Source of the DNA: RGIG5579 sp045541915
GTDB lineage: Bacteria; Bacillota; Clostridia; Oscillospirales; SIG627
Length of the DNA stretch: 64,000 nt
NCBI GenBank assembly: GCA_045541915.1
Contig: JAZQJZ010000037.1
Coordinates: 112,274-176,273, forward strand
Direction: 5' to 3'
In this document: positions 56,085 to 63,864 of the stretch, in pieces
Position numbering within the stretch: position 1 is the first letter of the stretch
Layout of the letters: the number at the start of each line of letters is the position of its first letter
Made by a program: the position numbers and the translations under genes
The notes under the pieces: generated by a model
The model's database searches: none
Told to the model about the DNA's origin: nothing
The model's input: only the letters and a program-made list of their open reading frames with translations

Positions 56085-56780
56085 GTGGGAAAAATGACTG
56101 AAAAGCAAAAAAAAACCGTCAGTATTCTGGCCGTCTTATTGTTCCTCTTCTTTTTCATTGCCATTACCGTGTTTTTGGGAAAACCGCTTCTGTCTCTGTT
56201 TGAAGATCCGGAGGTATTCCGTGCTTGGGTAGAAGAAAAGGGATGGGGCGCACGCTTTCTCTTTGTGGGAATGGTGGTGCTTCAGGTGGTGGTGGCTCTG
56301 ATCCCCGGAGAACCACTGGAAATTGCCGCCGGTCTTGCCTTTGGCAGTGTGGAGGGAACGATCCTTGCCCTTTGCGGCATCGCCATTGGGAGTACGCTTG
56401 TATTTTTGTTTGTCAGAATTTGCGGAGTGAAACTGGTGGAGGTCTTTTTCACTATGGAAAAGATTCGATCCCTTCGTTTTCTCCAGAATACCAGACGGGT
56501 GGACATTGTCCTGTTTTATCTGATGCTCCTGCCCGGCACGCCTAAAGATCTGATCAGTTATTTTGTAGGGCTGACGGAAATGAAGCTGGGGCATTGGGTC
56601 TTGTTGACCACCGTCGCCCGGATCCCTTCGGTGATCACCTCTACCATCGGCGGGGACGCCCTAGTGAAAGAGAATTATCTGTTTGCCGCCATTGTGTTTG
56701 CAGTCAGTATTGTGATCAGTCTTTTGGGAATTTTCATTTACGATCGGATCGTTTCCCGAAAAAAACAACAAAAAAATTGA
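56085..56780 (+). CDS. VTT-domain (TVP38/DedA-like) membrane protein
   Basis: 231 residues. The VTT/SNARE-assoc signature is clear: GEPLEIAAGLAFGSVEGTILALCGIAIGS, then RFLQNTRRVDIVLFYLMLLPGTPKDLISYFVGLTEM. Relatives include DedA and TVP38 proteins, some of which flip undecaprenyl or other phospholipids. This suits a wall-repair operon. GTG 56085 follows AGAGGTG by 6 bases; ATG 56094 is the alternative. It has about five or six membrane helices. Confidence 0.88.
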   Translation: MGKMTEKQKKTVSILAVLLFLFFFIAITVFLGKPLLSLFEDPEVFRAWVEEKGWGARFLFVGMVVLQVVVALIPGEPLEIAAGLAFGSVEGTILALCGIAIGSTLVFLFVRICGVKLVEVFFTMEKIRSLRFLQNTRRVDIVLFYLMLLPGTPKDLISYFVGLTEMKLGHWVLLTTVARIPSVITSTIGGDALVKENYLFAAIVFAVSIVISLLGIFIYDRIVSRKKQQKN

Positions 56781-56799
56781 TTTTGAAAGAGGAAATTCT

Positions 56800-59625
56800 A
56801 TGTTGCAAGTAAAAGATCTTTCGAAAGTATATAAACCGAAAAAAGGAGTTCCCGTTACAGCACTGGACCGGGTTTCCATTGCTTTTGCGGAAAAGGGAAT
56901 GGTATTTCTCCTGGGAAAAAGCGGAAGCGGCAAAAGTACTTTGCTGAACCTTCTGGGAGGACTGGATTCCGCCACCTCCGGCGAGATCATCATTTCCGGT
57001 GTTTCCTCCCGCTTTTTCCGTCAGTCGGATTTCGATTCCTATCGCAACACCTTGGTGGGCTTTATTTTTCAGGAATATAACGTACTGGATGAGTTTACAG
57101 TAGGTGCCAACATTGCTCTCGCGCTGGAGCTGCAAGGAAAAAAAGCCACCGATGAAGCAGTAAGTGAGATTCTCCGGCAGGTGGATCTGGTAGACTTTGG
57201 AGCACGGAGACCCAATGAGCTCTCCGGCGGGCAGAAGCAGAGAGTGGCCATTGCCCGTGCGCTGGTGAAAAATCCTAAGATCATTATGGCAGATGAACCC
57301 ACCGGCGCCTTGGATTCCGCCACCGGCCGCCAGGTGCTGGATACCTTACAGAAGCTTTCACGGGAAAAATTGGTCATTGTGGTTTCCCACGACCGGGATT
57401 TTGCCGAACAATATGCAGACCGTATCATTGAGCTTGCCGATGGAAAGGTGATTTCCGATCGGGAGTTTTTCACCGAAGAGGCGGAATGTGCCTTTTCTCC
57501 GGAGGGTGTTACCTTTGGAGAAGGGGAGATCACCGTTTCCTCCGGCTATCGTTTGACGGAAGAGGACCGGATTCAGATCAATGAATATCTTTCCGCCCTT
57601 GCCGCCGGGGAAGAAGTAAAAATCCGCGCCATCTCTTCCCGGATCAAACGGCAGAGCAGGAACACTCAGGTGACCGAGCCGGAAAAGAGAGAGCCCATCC
57701 GCTTCATTCCCTCCCGGCTTCCCTTGAAGGCCGCTTTTCGCATCGGTGCCGGTGCCTTGGGGCATAAGAAGATCCGCCTGGTGTTTACCATTCTTTTATC
57801 CTGTATCGCCTTTGGCCTTTTTGGCTTGGCCGATACCTTCGGCGCCTATGACCATATCACCACTTGCGTCCGTTCCATTATGGATTCCGGTATTCATTAT
57901 GCTTCTGTGGAAAAAACGGAAAAATATGTCTATGGAGAAGGGGAGCATGATTTCTATTACTCCTCCGGCGGCAAGATCAAAGAGGAAGAGCTGGATAGGA
58001 TCGCCCGGGAAACCGGAGTTTTGATGGAAGGCGTCTTTTGTCCCCGAGGAGGGGAGCTTGGCTTCCAGGCCTTGTATGATACCTCGGCAGAATTTACTCA
58101 ATCGGATTATCATATCTATCCCTATGATTTCAACGGCTTTTCTGAAATCGACGAAAAATTCCTCCGGGATATGAACCTGTCTCTTTTGGCCGGAAGACTG
58201 CCGGAGGGAGACAAGAATGAAATTGCCATCTCTTCTTATATCTGCGAAACCTTTTATATCGGTGGCTTTGCCAAAGAGGGGGACGACGGAAAGATCAGCT
58301 ATGACAAGATCTCCCGTCCGGAGGATATGCTGGGAAAGGTCTTTTCCCTCTGCGGCACGGATTATACCGTGGTGGGTGTAGTATCCTCCGGCTTTGACCT
58401 GGAGCGCTATCGGGCGCTGACGGAAAAGGAAGAGGGAGATAGCACTGCGGATATGCTGATCAAATATGCCCTCTATAGCGAGCTCGACGGAATCCGTTCC
58501 TATTCCTTGTCTCAGGTGGCAATGGTAGGAAAAGGACACCTGGAAGCCCTTCTGAAAAAAGAAAGCCCCTTCGGACAAGGGGAATACGGCTTTGTGGATG
58601 TGTGCTGGAAGGATTTTCAAGCCGGCGAGGAGTTTTACTACGGCTTTGGCGCTGATTATTACGGAATCCTTTCCGATGCCAAGCGTTACCCCATTGTCTG
58701 GGTGAACGGAGAAAAGAGCCGGCTGGAGGAAAACGAAATCATCCTTTCCCTGGAAACCATTTTGGGACAGATCGGCTTTTCTTCGGAAAATCCTGAGGCG
58801 TACGATCCCAAAACCGGCCGATTGATCTTTTCCAAAATGACCGAAGAAGAACAGGCTTCTTTGATCACCACTGTTTCTCAAATGGGTCCTTTTACCTTGC
58901 AGTGCTATTCTCACCGGGCATATAAAGAAAACGGAAATAAGGTCATTGAAAATGTACGCATCGTGGGAATCCTTCTTCCCGATGAAACCGGCCTTTATTC
59001 CGATCCGGGCAATGTGATGATCCTGCACGATTCCATCGCCCAAATGGTCACCCGGGCAGATGACGGCATCTATTCCTACGCCGTAGGGCAAATGCCCAAG
59101 GATCGGGAAGGGGTAGAAAGGGTCGTAACCTTTACCACCAATCAGGATAAGGACATCCGCTATGAACTGCAGAATCCCGTAATGTTTGAGCTGGAGGCCA
59201 TCCATGAGGTGCTTTTGGTTCTCTCTAAGGTATTTTTGTATATCGGTCTTGGCTTTGCGGTGTTTGCCGCCTTCCTTTTGGCAAACTTTATCGGCACCAG
59301 CATTGCATATAAAAAGCAGCAGATCGGAATCTTGCGCGCCATCGGCGCCAGAGGCGGGGATGTGTTCCGCATTTTCTTCTCCGAGAGTTTTTGCATCGCT
59401 ATGATCAATTTTGTCCTCTCCGGCCTTGGAACCTTCCTGGTAGTGGCGCTGATCAACTATGTGATCCGAATGGAAACGGGAATCCTTATCACCCTTCTCA
59501 CCTTCTCCCTCCGTCAGGTGGTGCTTCTTTTGGGCGTCAGCCTTTTGGTGGCGGCCCTGGCAAGCTTTATCCCCGTGAAAAAGATCGCTTCCAAAAAGCC
59601 CATTGACGCCATCCGCGGCAGATAA
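56800..59625 (+). CDS. ABC transporter ATPase-permease fusion (MacB/FtsX-like)
   Basis: 941 residues. The N-terminal ATPase (1-230) has Walker A GKSGSGKSTLLN, signature LSGGQKQRVAIARAL, Walker B IIMADEPTGALD and the H-loop VVSHD. After a linker of about 90 residues, one membrane helix (about 325-345) leads to a large extracytoplasmic domain (about 350-800) and three C-terminal helices, the last within an FtsX domain (KKQQIGILRAIGARGGDVFRIF). MacB-type proteins couple ATP use to work outside the membrane. Fusion of ATPase and permease with control by the two-component system suggests peptide or lipid stress. GAGG precedes the ATG. Confidence 0.92.
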   Translation: MLQVKDLSKVYKPKKGVPVTALDRVSIAFAEKGMVFLLGKSGSGKSTLLNLLGGLDSATSGEIIISGVSSRFFRQSDFDSYRNTLVGFIFQEYNVLDEFTVGANIALALELQGKKATDEAVSEILRQVDLVDFGARRPNELSGGQKQRVAIARALVKNPKIIMADEPTGALDSATGRQVLDTLQKLSREKLVIVVSHDRDFAEQYADRIIELADGKVISDREFFTEEAECAFSPEGVTFGEGEITVSSGYRLTEEDRIQINEYLSALAAGEEVKIRAISSRIKRQSRNTQVTEPEKREPIRFIPSRLPLKAAFRIGAGALGHKKIRLVFTILLSCIAFGLFGLADTFGAYDHITTCVRSIMDSGIHYASVEKTEKYVYGEGEHDFYYSSGGKIKEEELDRIARETGVLMEGVFCPRGGELGFQALYDTSAEFTQSDYHIYPYDFNGFSEIDEKFLRDMNLSLLAGRLPEGDKNEIAISSYICETFYIGGFAKEGDDGKISYDKISRPEDMLGKVFSLCGTDYTVVGVVSSGFDLERYRALTEKEEGDSTADMLIKYALYSELDGIRSYSLSQVAMVGKGHLEALLKKESPFGQGEYGFVDVCWKDFQAGEEFYYGFGADYYGILSDAKRYPIVWVNGEKSRLEENEIILSLETILGQIGFSSENPEAYDPKTGRLIFSKMTEEEQASLITTVSQMGPFTLQCYSHRAYKENGNKVIENVRIVGILLPDETGLYSDPGNVMILHDSIAQMVTRADDGIYSYAVGQMPKDREGVERVVTFTTNQDKDIRYELQNPVMFELEAIHEVLLVLSKVFLYIGLGFAVFAAFLLANFIGTSIAYKKQQIGILRAIGARGGDVFRIFFSESFCIAMINFVLSGLGTFLVVALINYVIRMETGILITLLTFSLRQVVLLLGVSLLVAALASFIPVKKIASKKPIDAIRGR

Positions 59626-59632
59626 ATAAAAC

Positions 59633-59664
59633 AAAAAAGTTGCTTCGAAAGAAGCAACTTTTTT
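59633..59664. terminator. Bidirectional terminator
   Basis: Stem AAAAAAGTTGCTTC / GAAGCAACTTTTTT between the ABC gene and the convergent parvulin gene. Confidence 0.9.
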
Positions 59665-59668
59665 ACTT

Positions 59669-60427
59669 TTACAGAATGCCGGAGTGATCCACGGGGTAGA
59701 GAATGCGAAGCTGGTTCATTTTGCTCTGGTAGGCCTTTTGCTGAGCCTCGGAGAGCAGTCTCTGCTGAAGCTGGGGCTTTGCTTCCTCAAAAGAAACGGG
59801 CTTTGCGGCATTCTTCTTGTCCAGACGGATTAGATGGAAGCCAAATTGGGTCTTCACGGGACCGGCAACCTCACCCTCTGCCATTTCAAAACAAGCCTTG
59901 TCAAATTCCGGTACCATCTGACCTCTGCCGAACTCACCCAGATCGCCGCCTCTCTCAGAGGAGGGACAGGTGGAGAATGCCTTGGCGGCTTCTTCAAAGG
60001 TCATCTCGCCCTTTGCCACTTTTTCCTTCAGATCCAGTGCCTTTTCTTCCGATTCCACCAGAATGTGGCGAGCCTGCACCGTTTCTTCCCCGGCAAATTC
60101 CTCCGGGTGCTGGTCAAAGTACTGCTTCATTTCTTCTTCGCTCACCTTTACCTCACGCAGAACCTTTTCCACGTAAAAATTCACCAGAAGTTCATTTTTC
60201 AAGGTTTCCAGCTCTGCCTTGAATTCAGCGTCGTGCTCCATTAAATTCTTCTTGGCATCCAGAAGCGCCAGTTCTTTGTTGATGATCTGATCCAGAATGA
60301 TCTGGCGGCCTTGGGGAGAATTGTACTGCGCACCGCGCTGACCCAGGTTCATCAGAGTTTTTTGAATATCCTCTTCCGTAATGGCTTTTCCGCCCACCAC
60401 GGCAAGGACTTTGCTTTGTCCGTTCAT
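59669..60427 (-). CDS. Cytosolic parvulin-type peptidyl-prolyl isomerase
   Basis: 252 residues. An N-terminal SurA-like chaperone region (VVGGKAITEEDIQKTL) is followed by a parvulin domain (QARHILVESEEKALDLK; FSTCPSSERGGDLGEFGRGQMVPEF; TQFGFHLIRLDKK), the conserved order of PrsA/PpiC proteins. There is no signal peptide or lipobox, so it acts in the cytosol, unlike PrsA. ATG 60427 follows GGAG by 6 bases; an ATG at 60433 abuts the site. It has a clear promoter. Confidence 0.92.
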   Translation of the reverse strand: MNGQSKVLAVVGGKAITEEDIQKTLMNLGQRGAQYNSPQGRQIILDQIINKELALLDAKKNLMEHDAEFKAELETLKNELLVNFYVEKVLREVKVSEEEMKQYFDQHPEEFAGEETVQARHILVESEEKALDLKEKVAKGEMTFEEAAKAFSTCPSSERGGDLGEFGRGQMVPEFDKACFEMAEGEVAGPVKTQFGFHLIRLDKKNAAKPVSFEEAKPQLQQRLLSEAQQKAYQSKMNQLRILYPVDHSGIL

Positions 60428-60457
60428 AAGCATCTCCTTTTTCAATTTGCTTTTGTG

Positions 60458-60486
60458 AGTATAGCATAAATAAGGCGGAAAATCAA
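60458..60486 (-). promoter_or_regulatory. Promoter of the parvulin gene
   Basis: On the minus strand, TTGATT at 60486-60481 and TATACT at 60463-60458, with a 17-base spacer. Confidence 0.75.
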
Positions 60487-60492
60487 GGGCTA

Positions 60493-60522
60493 CACACCAA
60501 TTCCGCCTCCCGTCATAAGATA
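60493..60522 (+). promoter_or_regulatory. Candidate sigma-K/sigma-E type promoter of cwlJ-gerQ
   Basis: CATAAGATA at 60514-60522 matches the sigma-K -10 (CATAnnnTA), and CACA at 60493-60496 lies 17 bases before it, matching the -35 core (mACm). No TTGACA/TATAAT pair is seen. Mother-cell control would suit spore-coat genes. Confidence 0.55.
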
Positions 60523-60541
60523 AAGGGTGGGAGGTGAAAAA

Positions 60542-60979
60542 ATGGCATATTCCGACCGGGAGCTCTTGGCAAGACTGGTGCAATGCGAAGCCGGAGGAGA
60601 GGGGGACAACGGAATGCGCGCCGTGGCTTCCGTGGTAATGAACCGAGTCCAAACCACCGTGGGCGAATACGGAAGAGTGGTGAATACCATTCGCCAAGCG
60701 ATCTTTCAGCCCGGGCAATTTACCTGCGCCATGGAAACGGTGGGAGGAGAATACAACCGGCAAAATATTTACAATATGAACCCCACCGGGATTCATTACG
60801 GCATTGCGGATTGGGCCATTGCCGGGAACCGATTGCCCAATCTTGGTTCAGCCCTTTGGTTTTTCAATCCTTTTTCCGGCTCTTGTCCCCAGAATTTTCC
60901 CTCCGGTGTGGGATCCTTTGTGATTCGCATCGGTGACCATTGCTTTTACAATCCAACTTCAAGTTACGCATCCACTTAA
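60542..60979 (+). CDS. cwlJ: Spore cortex-lytic enzyme CwlJ (hydrolase_2)
   Basis: 145 residues, very close to B. subtilis CwlJ (142). The domain starts at once (SDRELLARLVQCEAGGEGDNGMRAVASVVMNR), with the catalytic Glu in CEAGGEG, and has no signal peptide or binding domain, unlike SleB. CwlJ is loaded into the coat from the mother cell and cuts cortex peptidoglycan during germination. ATG 60542 follows GGGAGGTG. A gerQ-like gene follows 24 bases later, as in B. subtilis, and a sigma-K-like promoter precedes it. Confidence 0.92.
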   Translation: MAYSDRELLARLVQCEAGGEGDNGMRAVASVVMNRVQTTVGEYGRVVNTIRQAIFQPGQFTCAMETVGGEYNRQNIYNMNPTGIHYGIADWAIAGNRLPNLGSALWFFNPFSGSCPQNFPSGVGSFVIRIGDHCFYNPTSSYAST

Positions 60980-61003
60980 AAACATTTCAAAAGGAGTAAT
61001 TTT

Positions 61004-61381
61004 ATGGATCAATATCAATACGAAAGCACTCAAAACCGATATCCCATTCCCCCTACAGTCAGCTCCAATCAGTTCACGCCGCCCCCACAACAATCCTTCA
61101 ATACCCCTGATATGGTGGGCTCTGTGCAGAAGGTGCTTACCAATAATATTGGCGAATATGTGGTGATCGAGTTTCTCATTGGCACGGAGAACCTGGTGAG
61201 AAAGCAGGGGATCTTATATTTTGTGGGAACCAGCTATGTGGTGCTTTTTGACGACGTGGTGAACAATTATATCGTCTGCGATCTTTATTCCATTAAGTTT
61301 ACATATTTTTACTATCCCGGTCAAAGACCGCAATACAATTATAACGCTCTGCCGCGCACCGTCTTTGAAAACAAGCAGTGA
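61004..61381 (+). CDS. gerQ: Spore coat protein GerQ
   Basis: 125 residues. A Pro/Gln/Asn-rich N-terminal region (about 35 residues) precedes a small beta-rich domain that follows the GerQ path: VLTNNIGEYVVIEFLI, YFVGTSYVVLFDD, and a late Tyr-rich stretch IKFTYFYYPGQRP. GerQ is needed to place CwlJ in the coat and is cross-linked by transglutaminase. Order and spacing behind cwlJ support the name. AAAGGAG precedes the ATG. Confidence 0.85.
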   Translation: MDQYQYESTQNRYPIPPTVSSNQFTPPPQQSFNTPDMVGSVQKVLTNNIGEYVVIEFLIGTENLVRKQGILYFVGTSYVVLFDDVVNNYIVCDLYSIKFTYFYYPGQRPQYNYNALPRTVFENKQ

Positions 61382-61397
61382 CCCTCTTTCATTTTTT

Positions 61398-61431
61398 GCC
61401 CAACTTACCAAAGGGTAAGTTGGGCATTTTT
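61398..61431 (+). terminator. Terminator after cwlJ-gerQ
   Basis: Stem GCCCAACTTACC / GGTAAGTTGGGC followed by ATTTTTG. Confidence 0.85.
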
Positions 61432-61489
61432 GAAAACAAAAAGAAAAAGAGAAAAACCCATAAAAAACAAAAGACGACTGCTTTTCCCC

Positions 61490-61518
61490 TTGACAAAAGG
61501 GGAAAAATCACCTATAAT
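61490..61518 (+). promoter_or_regulatory. Promoter of the tRNA-Ser genes
   Basis: TTGACA at 61490-61495 and TATAAT at 61513-61518, both consensus, with a 17-base spacer. Confidence 0.9.
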
Positions 61519-61539
61519 CATAATCGTCCCTGTTGTTCT

Positions 61540-61628
61540 GGAGGGATATCGAAGTGGTCATAACGAGGCGGTCTTGAAAACCGTTTGGGAGCAATCCCAC
61601 AAGGGTTCGAATCCCTTTCCCTCCGCCA
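61540..61628 (+). tRNA. tRNA-Ser (anticodon TGA)
   Basis: 89 bases with CCA and the long variable arm of class II tRNAs. Acceptor GGAGGGA / TCCCTCC; anticodon loop CTTGAAA. Confidence 0.95.
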
Positions 61629-61631
61629 TAG

Positions 61632-61658
61632 AAAAAGACCACTGAGTGTGGTCTTTTT
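61632..61658 (+). terminator. Terminator between the tRNA-Ser genes
   Basis: Stem AAAAAGACCAC / GTGGTCTTTTT. It would separate the two tRNA genes unless it is leaky. Confidence 0.7.
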
Positions 61659-61690
61659 CTTACTCTTAAAAAGAAAACCGAATACGATTT

Positions 61691-61784
61691 GGAGAAGTAC
61701 CCAAGCAGGTCGAAGGGGACGGTTTGCTAAACCGTTAGGTCGGTATCCACTGGCGCCGGGGTTCAAATCCCCGCTTCTCCGCCA
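61691..61784 (+). tRNA. tRNA-Ser (anticodon GCT)
   Basis: 94 bases with CCA and a long variable arm. Acceptor GGAGAAG / CTTCTCC; anticodon loop TTGCTAA. No clear promoter of its own is seen. Confidence 0.95.
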
Positions 61785-61785
61785 T

Positions 61786-61827
61786 AAAAGCACGGTGTTC
61801 CTGAATCACTGTGCTTTTTCTTTTTTC
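61786..61827 (+). terminator. Terminator after tRNA-Ser(GCT)
   Basis: Stem AAAAGCACGGTG / CACTGTGCTTTT followed by T-rich sequence. Confidence 0.75.
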
Positions 61828-61866
61828 AGTACAATGCATCCAAAGGGAAGTAGAAATGAGGTAAAA

Positions 61867-63204
61867 ATGAATCGACTGGTTTATTTGTTTGAACTGGATT
61901 CTGTGGTCAAGTGGGAGCATTCGGGAGAAGGGGTCCTCTTCACTCCCGGAGTCAAAGCCCTCTTTTCCGAGATCATCCATCACGGCAATTGTGTTGCCAT
62001 TACCATGAATCAGCTGACGGATTCCCAATTTATTCGGGAAGCCATGGAATCTGACGTGGCCTATGCCGGCATTTTGCGTTTGTTTGAGCGCGGCACCCTC
62101 AAGGTTTCCCTTTACAATGAAATTCGCACGGCCTCTCAATACATTCAAAATGCCATTGATAAGTGCCTGGCACAAAACCGGGATTCCTTTATTTTTTCCA
62201 ATCTTCCGGTGAAAAGTGAGGAATCAGAGCTTCTTGCTACCATTCGCTCGGCCCTTCAGTTCAGCGATCTTTCTGCTTTGAAGGAGCGGATGCTTTCCGC
62301 TAAGGGGAGCGAGGCAGATCGTTTGCAGAGCATTTACCGTTTTGTCAATATGATCCTGAAGGTCAGTATTTCCGAAACCAGTAACATTCCTCCCAAAAGA
62401 GCTGAAAAAAGAAGCTTTGAAGAATTTGTTGCCACAGTCATCTCCCTTTTGGGGCAAGAAAAGGGCCCTCAAGGCACCTTGTTACACAATCTAAAAAAAG
62501 CTGCCGAGCTTTTAAAGGAAAAGAGCAAAAGTGTCATCGACGGAAGAAACAACCGCTCCAATTGGCTGTTTCCCGAAAAGGGGGCGGCAGAAGATGCGCT
62601 CCTTGCCAATGATATCATCAATCTTTGCTATAATTATGCGGTGGAGGATAGTATCAACGGCGTTTCCAAGCACTATAATGAAACCGACTTCGAGAATTCT
62701 TTTGCCAAGGATTTTTTCCACCGTCTCACAAAAAAATCGCCTTCGAAACCAAATTCCAGTGTGACCGGAGCCGATTGGAATACCGTGCTTCGGTTTGCCG
62801 ATTATCGGGAAAAAATGAAACAGAAAAAAGACGAAGAAGAATCCTTTGTCTATGAAGAAAATTTCCGACGGGAAAGAAGAAACTGGGTCCGCTTTCTTTT
62901 CTTTCAGAATATCGGAGCTTTTTTCATCTCATTTGTCTATATTTGCATTTTCCTGTTGGTAGAATTTTTTACTTCAAAGCTGGAAAGCCTCTTTTCTCTT
63001 CCCATTGACAATGCCCTGGTGGCCTCTGCCGTGACCTTACTTTTGTTTGGCGTTTTTGGCTCTTTGATCGGAAAGGTGCTCAAATTCTTTAACCATAAGC
63101 AGGATATGCCGGACGTTCTGGAATGTCTTTTTAATATCTGGTTCCGTTTTTGTGATTTTTGGCGTGCAGTTGGAGGAAAAAATGATAGTTACAAATTGCC
63201 TTGA
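61867..63204 (+). CDS. Protein of unknown function with a C-terminal membrane hairpin
   Basis: 445 residues. The N-terminal 350 residues are soluble and largely helical, opening MNRLVYLFELDSVVKWE, with no recognised domain. Two membrane helices follow (about residues 353-375 and 385-410: FFISFVYICIFLLVEFF; VASAVTLLLFGVFGSLIG), so most of the protein is cytosolic and tethered. GAGGT precedes ATG 61867 by 5 bases. The last 23 bases overlap the NUDIX gene, so the two are translated together. Conserved in Clostridia, by impression only. Confidence 0.75.
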   Translation: MNRLVYLFELDSVVKWEHSGEGVLFTPGVKALFSEIIHHGNCVAITMNQLTDSQFIREAMESDVAYAGILRLFERGTLKVSLYNEIRTASQYIQNAIDKCLAQNRDSFIFSNLPVKSEESELLATIRSALQFSDLSALKERMLSAKGSEADRLQSIYRFVNMILKVSISETSNIPPKRAEKRSFEEFVATVISLLGQEKGPQGTLLHNLKKAAELLKEKSKSVIDGRNNRSNWLFPEKGAAEDALLANDIINLCYNYAVEDSINGVSKHYNETDFENSFAKDFFHRLTKKSPSKPNSSVTGADWNTVLRFADYREKMKQKKDEEESFVYEENFRRERRNWVRFLFFQNIGAFFISFVYICIFLLVEFFTSKLESLFSLPIDNALVASAVTLLLFGVFGSLIGKVLKFFNHKQDMPDVLECLFNIWFRFCDFWRAVGGKNDSYKLP

Positions 63205-63841
63205 CCTTTATTTTGAAATGATGCGCACGCACAAGGAGTGCTTTTTCCCTTGTCCGGCTTTTCCCATTGTAACGGATCGCAAAACCATAGAAGAATATGA
63301 AAGAATGAGCGGTGTCAAGATCGGCGTATTGTATCAAAGTCCCTATTATACCTTGGTGGTGGATCTGATCGAAAAGGATGGAAAGCTGTTTCCCTATGAA
63401 CGAATGATCCCCACTGCCAAGGGAAAAGCTGTGGTTTGTGTACCTGTTCTGGATGGAAAGCTGGTTCTTGTCAAGCAGCAGCGCCACGCCATTCGCGGGG
63501 AACAGATTGCATTTCCTCGAGGCTTTGGGGAAGACGGTCTTTCGCCGGAGGAAAATGCAAAAAAGGAACTTCGTGAGGAGATCGGTGCCGAAATCATACA
63601 GTGCATCGAGCTTGGCACAGTTTATGCCGACAGCGGCCTTTTAAGCACGGATTGCCGGGTGTTTTTATGCCACATCGCATCTTTTGATCCGAAGGCATTT
63701 TGCGAAGGCATCACAGAAGCGATTCTCCTTCATAAAAAAGCCCTTCAGAAAAAAATTCTGGATGGAGAGATCACCGACGGCTTTACCTTGAGCGCCATGT
63801 CCCTTTTAAGGGCAAAAAATGATCTTTGGCAATCAATATGA
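63182..63841 (+). CDS. NUDIX hydrolase
   Basis: 219 residues. The NUDIX box is GFGEDGLSPEENAKKELREEIGA, split here as G...E...KELREEIG, with the first Arg of REUxEE replaced by Lys while the metal-binding Glu residues are kept. A Val/Leu-rich strand before it (VVCVPVLDGKLVLVKQQRH) is typical of ADP-ribose/ADP-sugar pyrophosphatases. The first 85 residues form an extra N-terminal region. ATG 63182 follows GGAGG and overlaps the upstream gene by 23 bases. Confidence 0.88.
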   Translation: MIVTNCLDLYFEMMRTHKECFFPCPAFPIVTDRKTIEEYERMSGVKIGVLYQSPYYTLVVDLIEKDGKLFPYERMIPTAKGKAVVCVPVLDGKLVLVKQQRHAIRGEQIAFPRGFGEDGLSPEENAKKELREEIGAEIIQCIELGTVYADSGLLSTDCRVFLCHIASFDPKAFCEGITEAILLHKKALQKKILDGEITDGFTLSAMSLLRAKNDLWQSI

Positions 63842-63864
63842 CACAAAAAAAGCAGAGCAAAAGG

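Noticed and set aside
57796..59634. A 612-codon open frame on the minus strand opposite the ABC transporter gene
   Set aside because: It mirrors the codon pattern of the ABC gene, has His/Gly/Lys-rich composition without domains, and lacks a ribosome binding site. The plus-strand protein has all ABC motifs.
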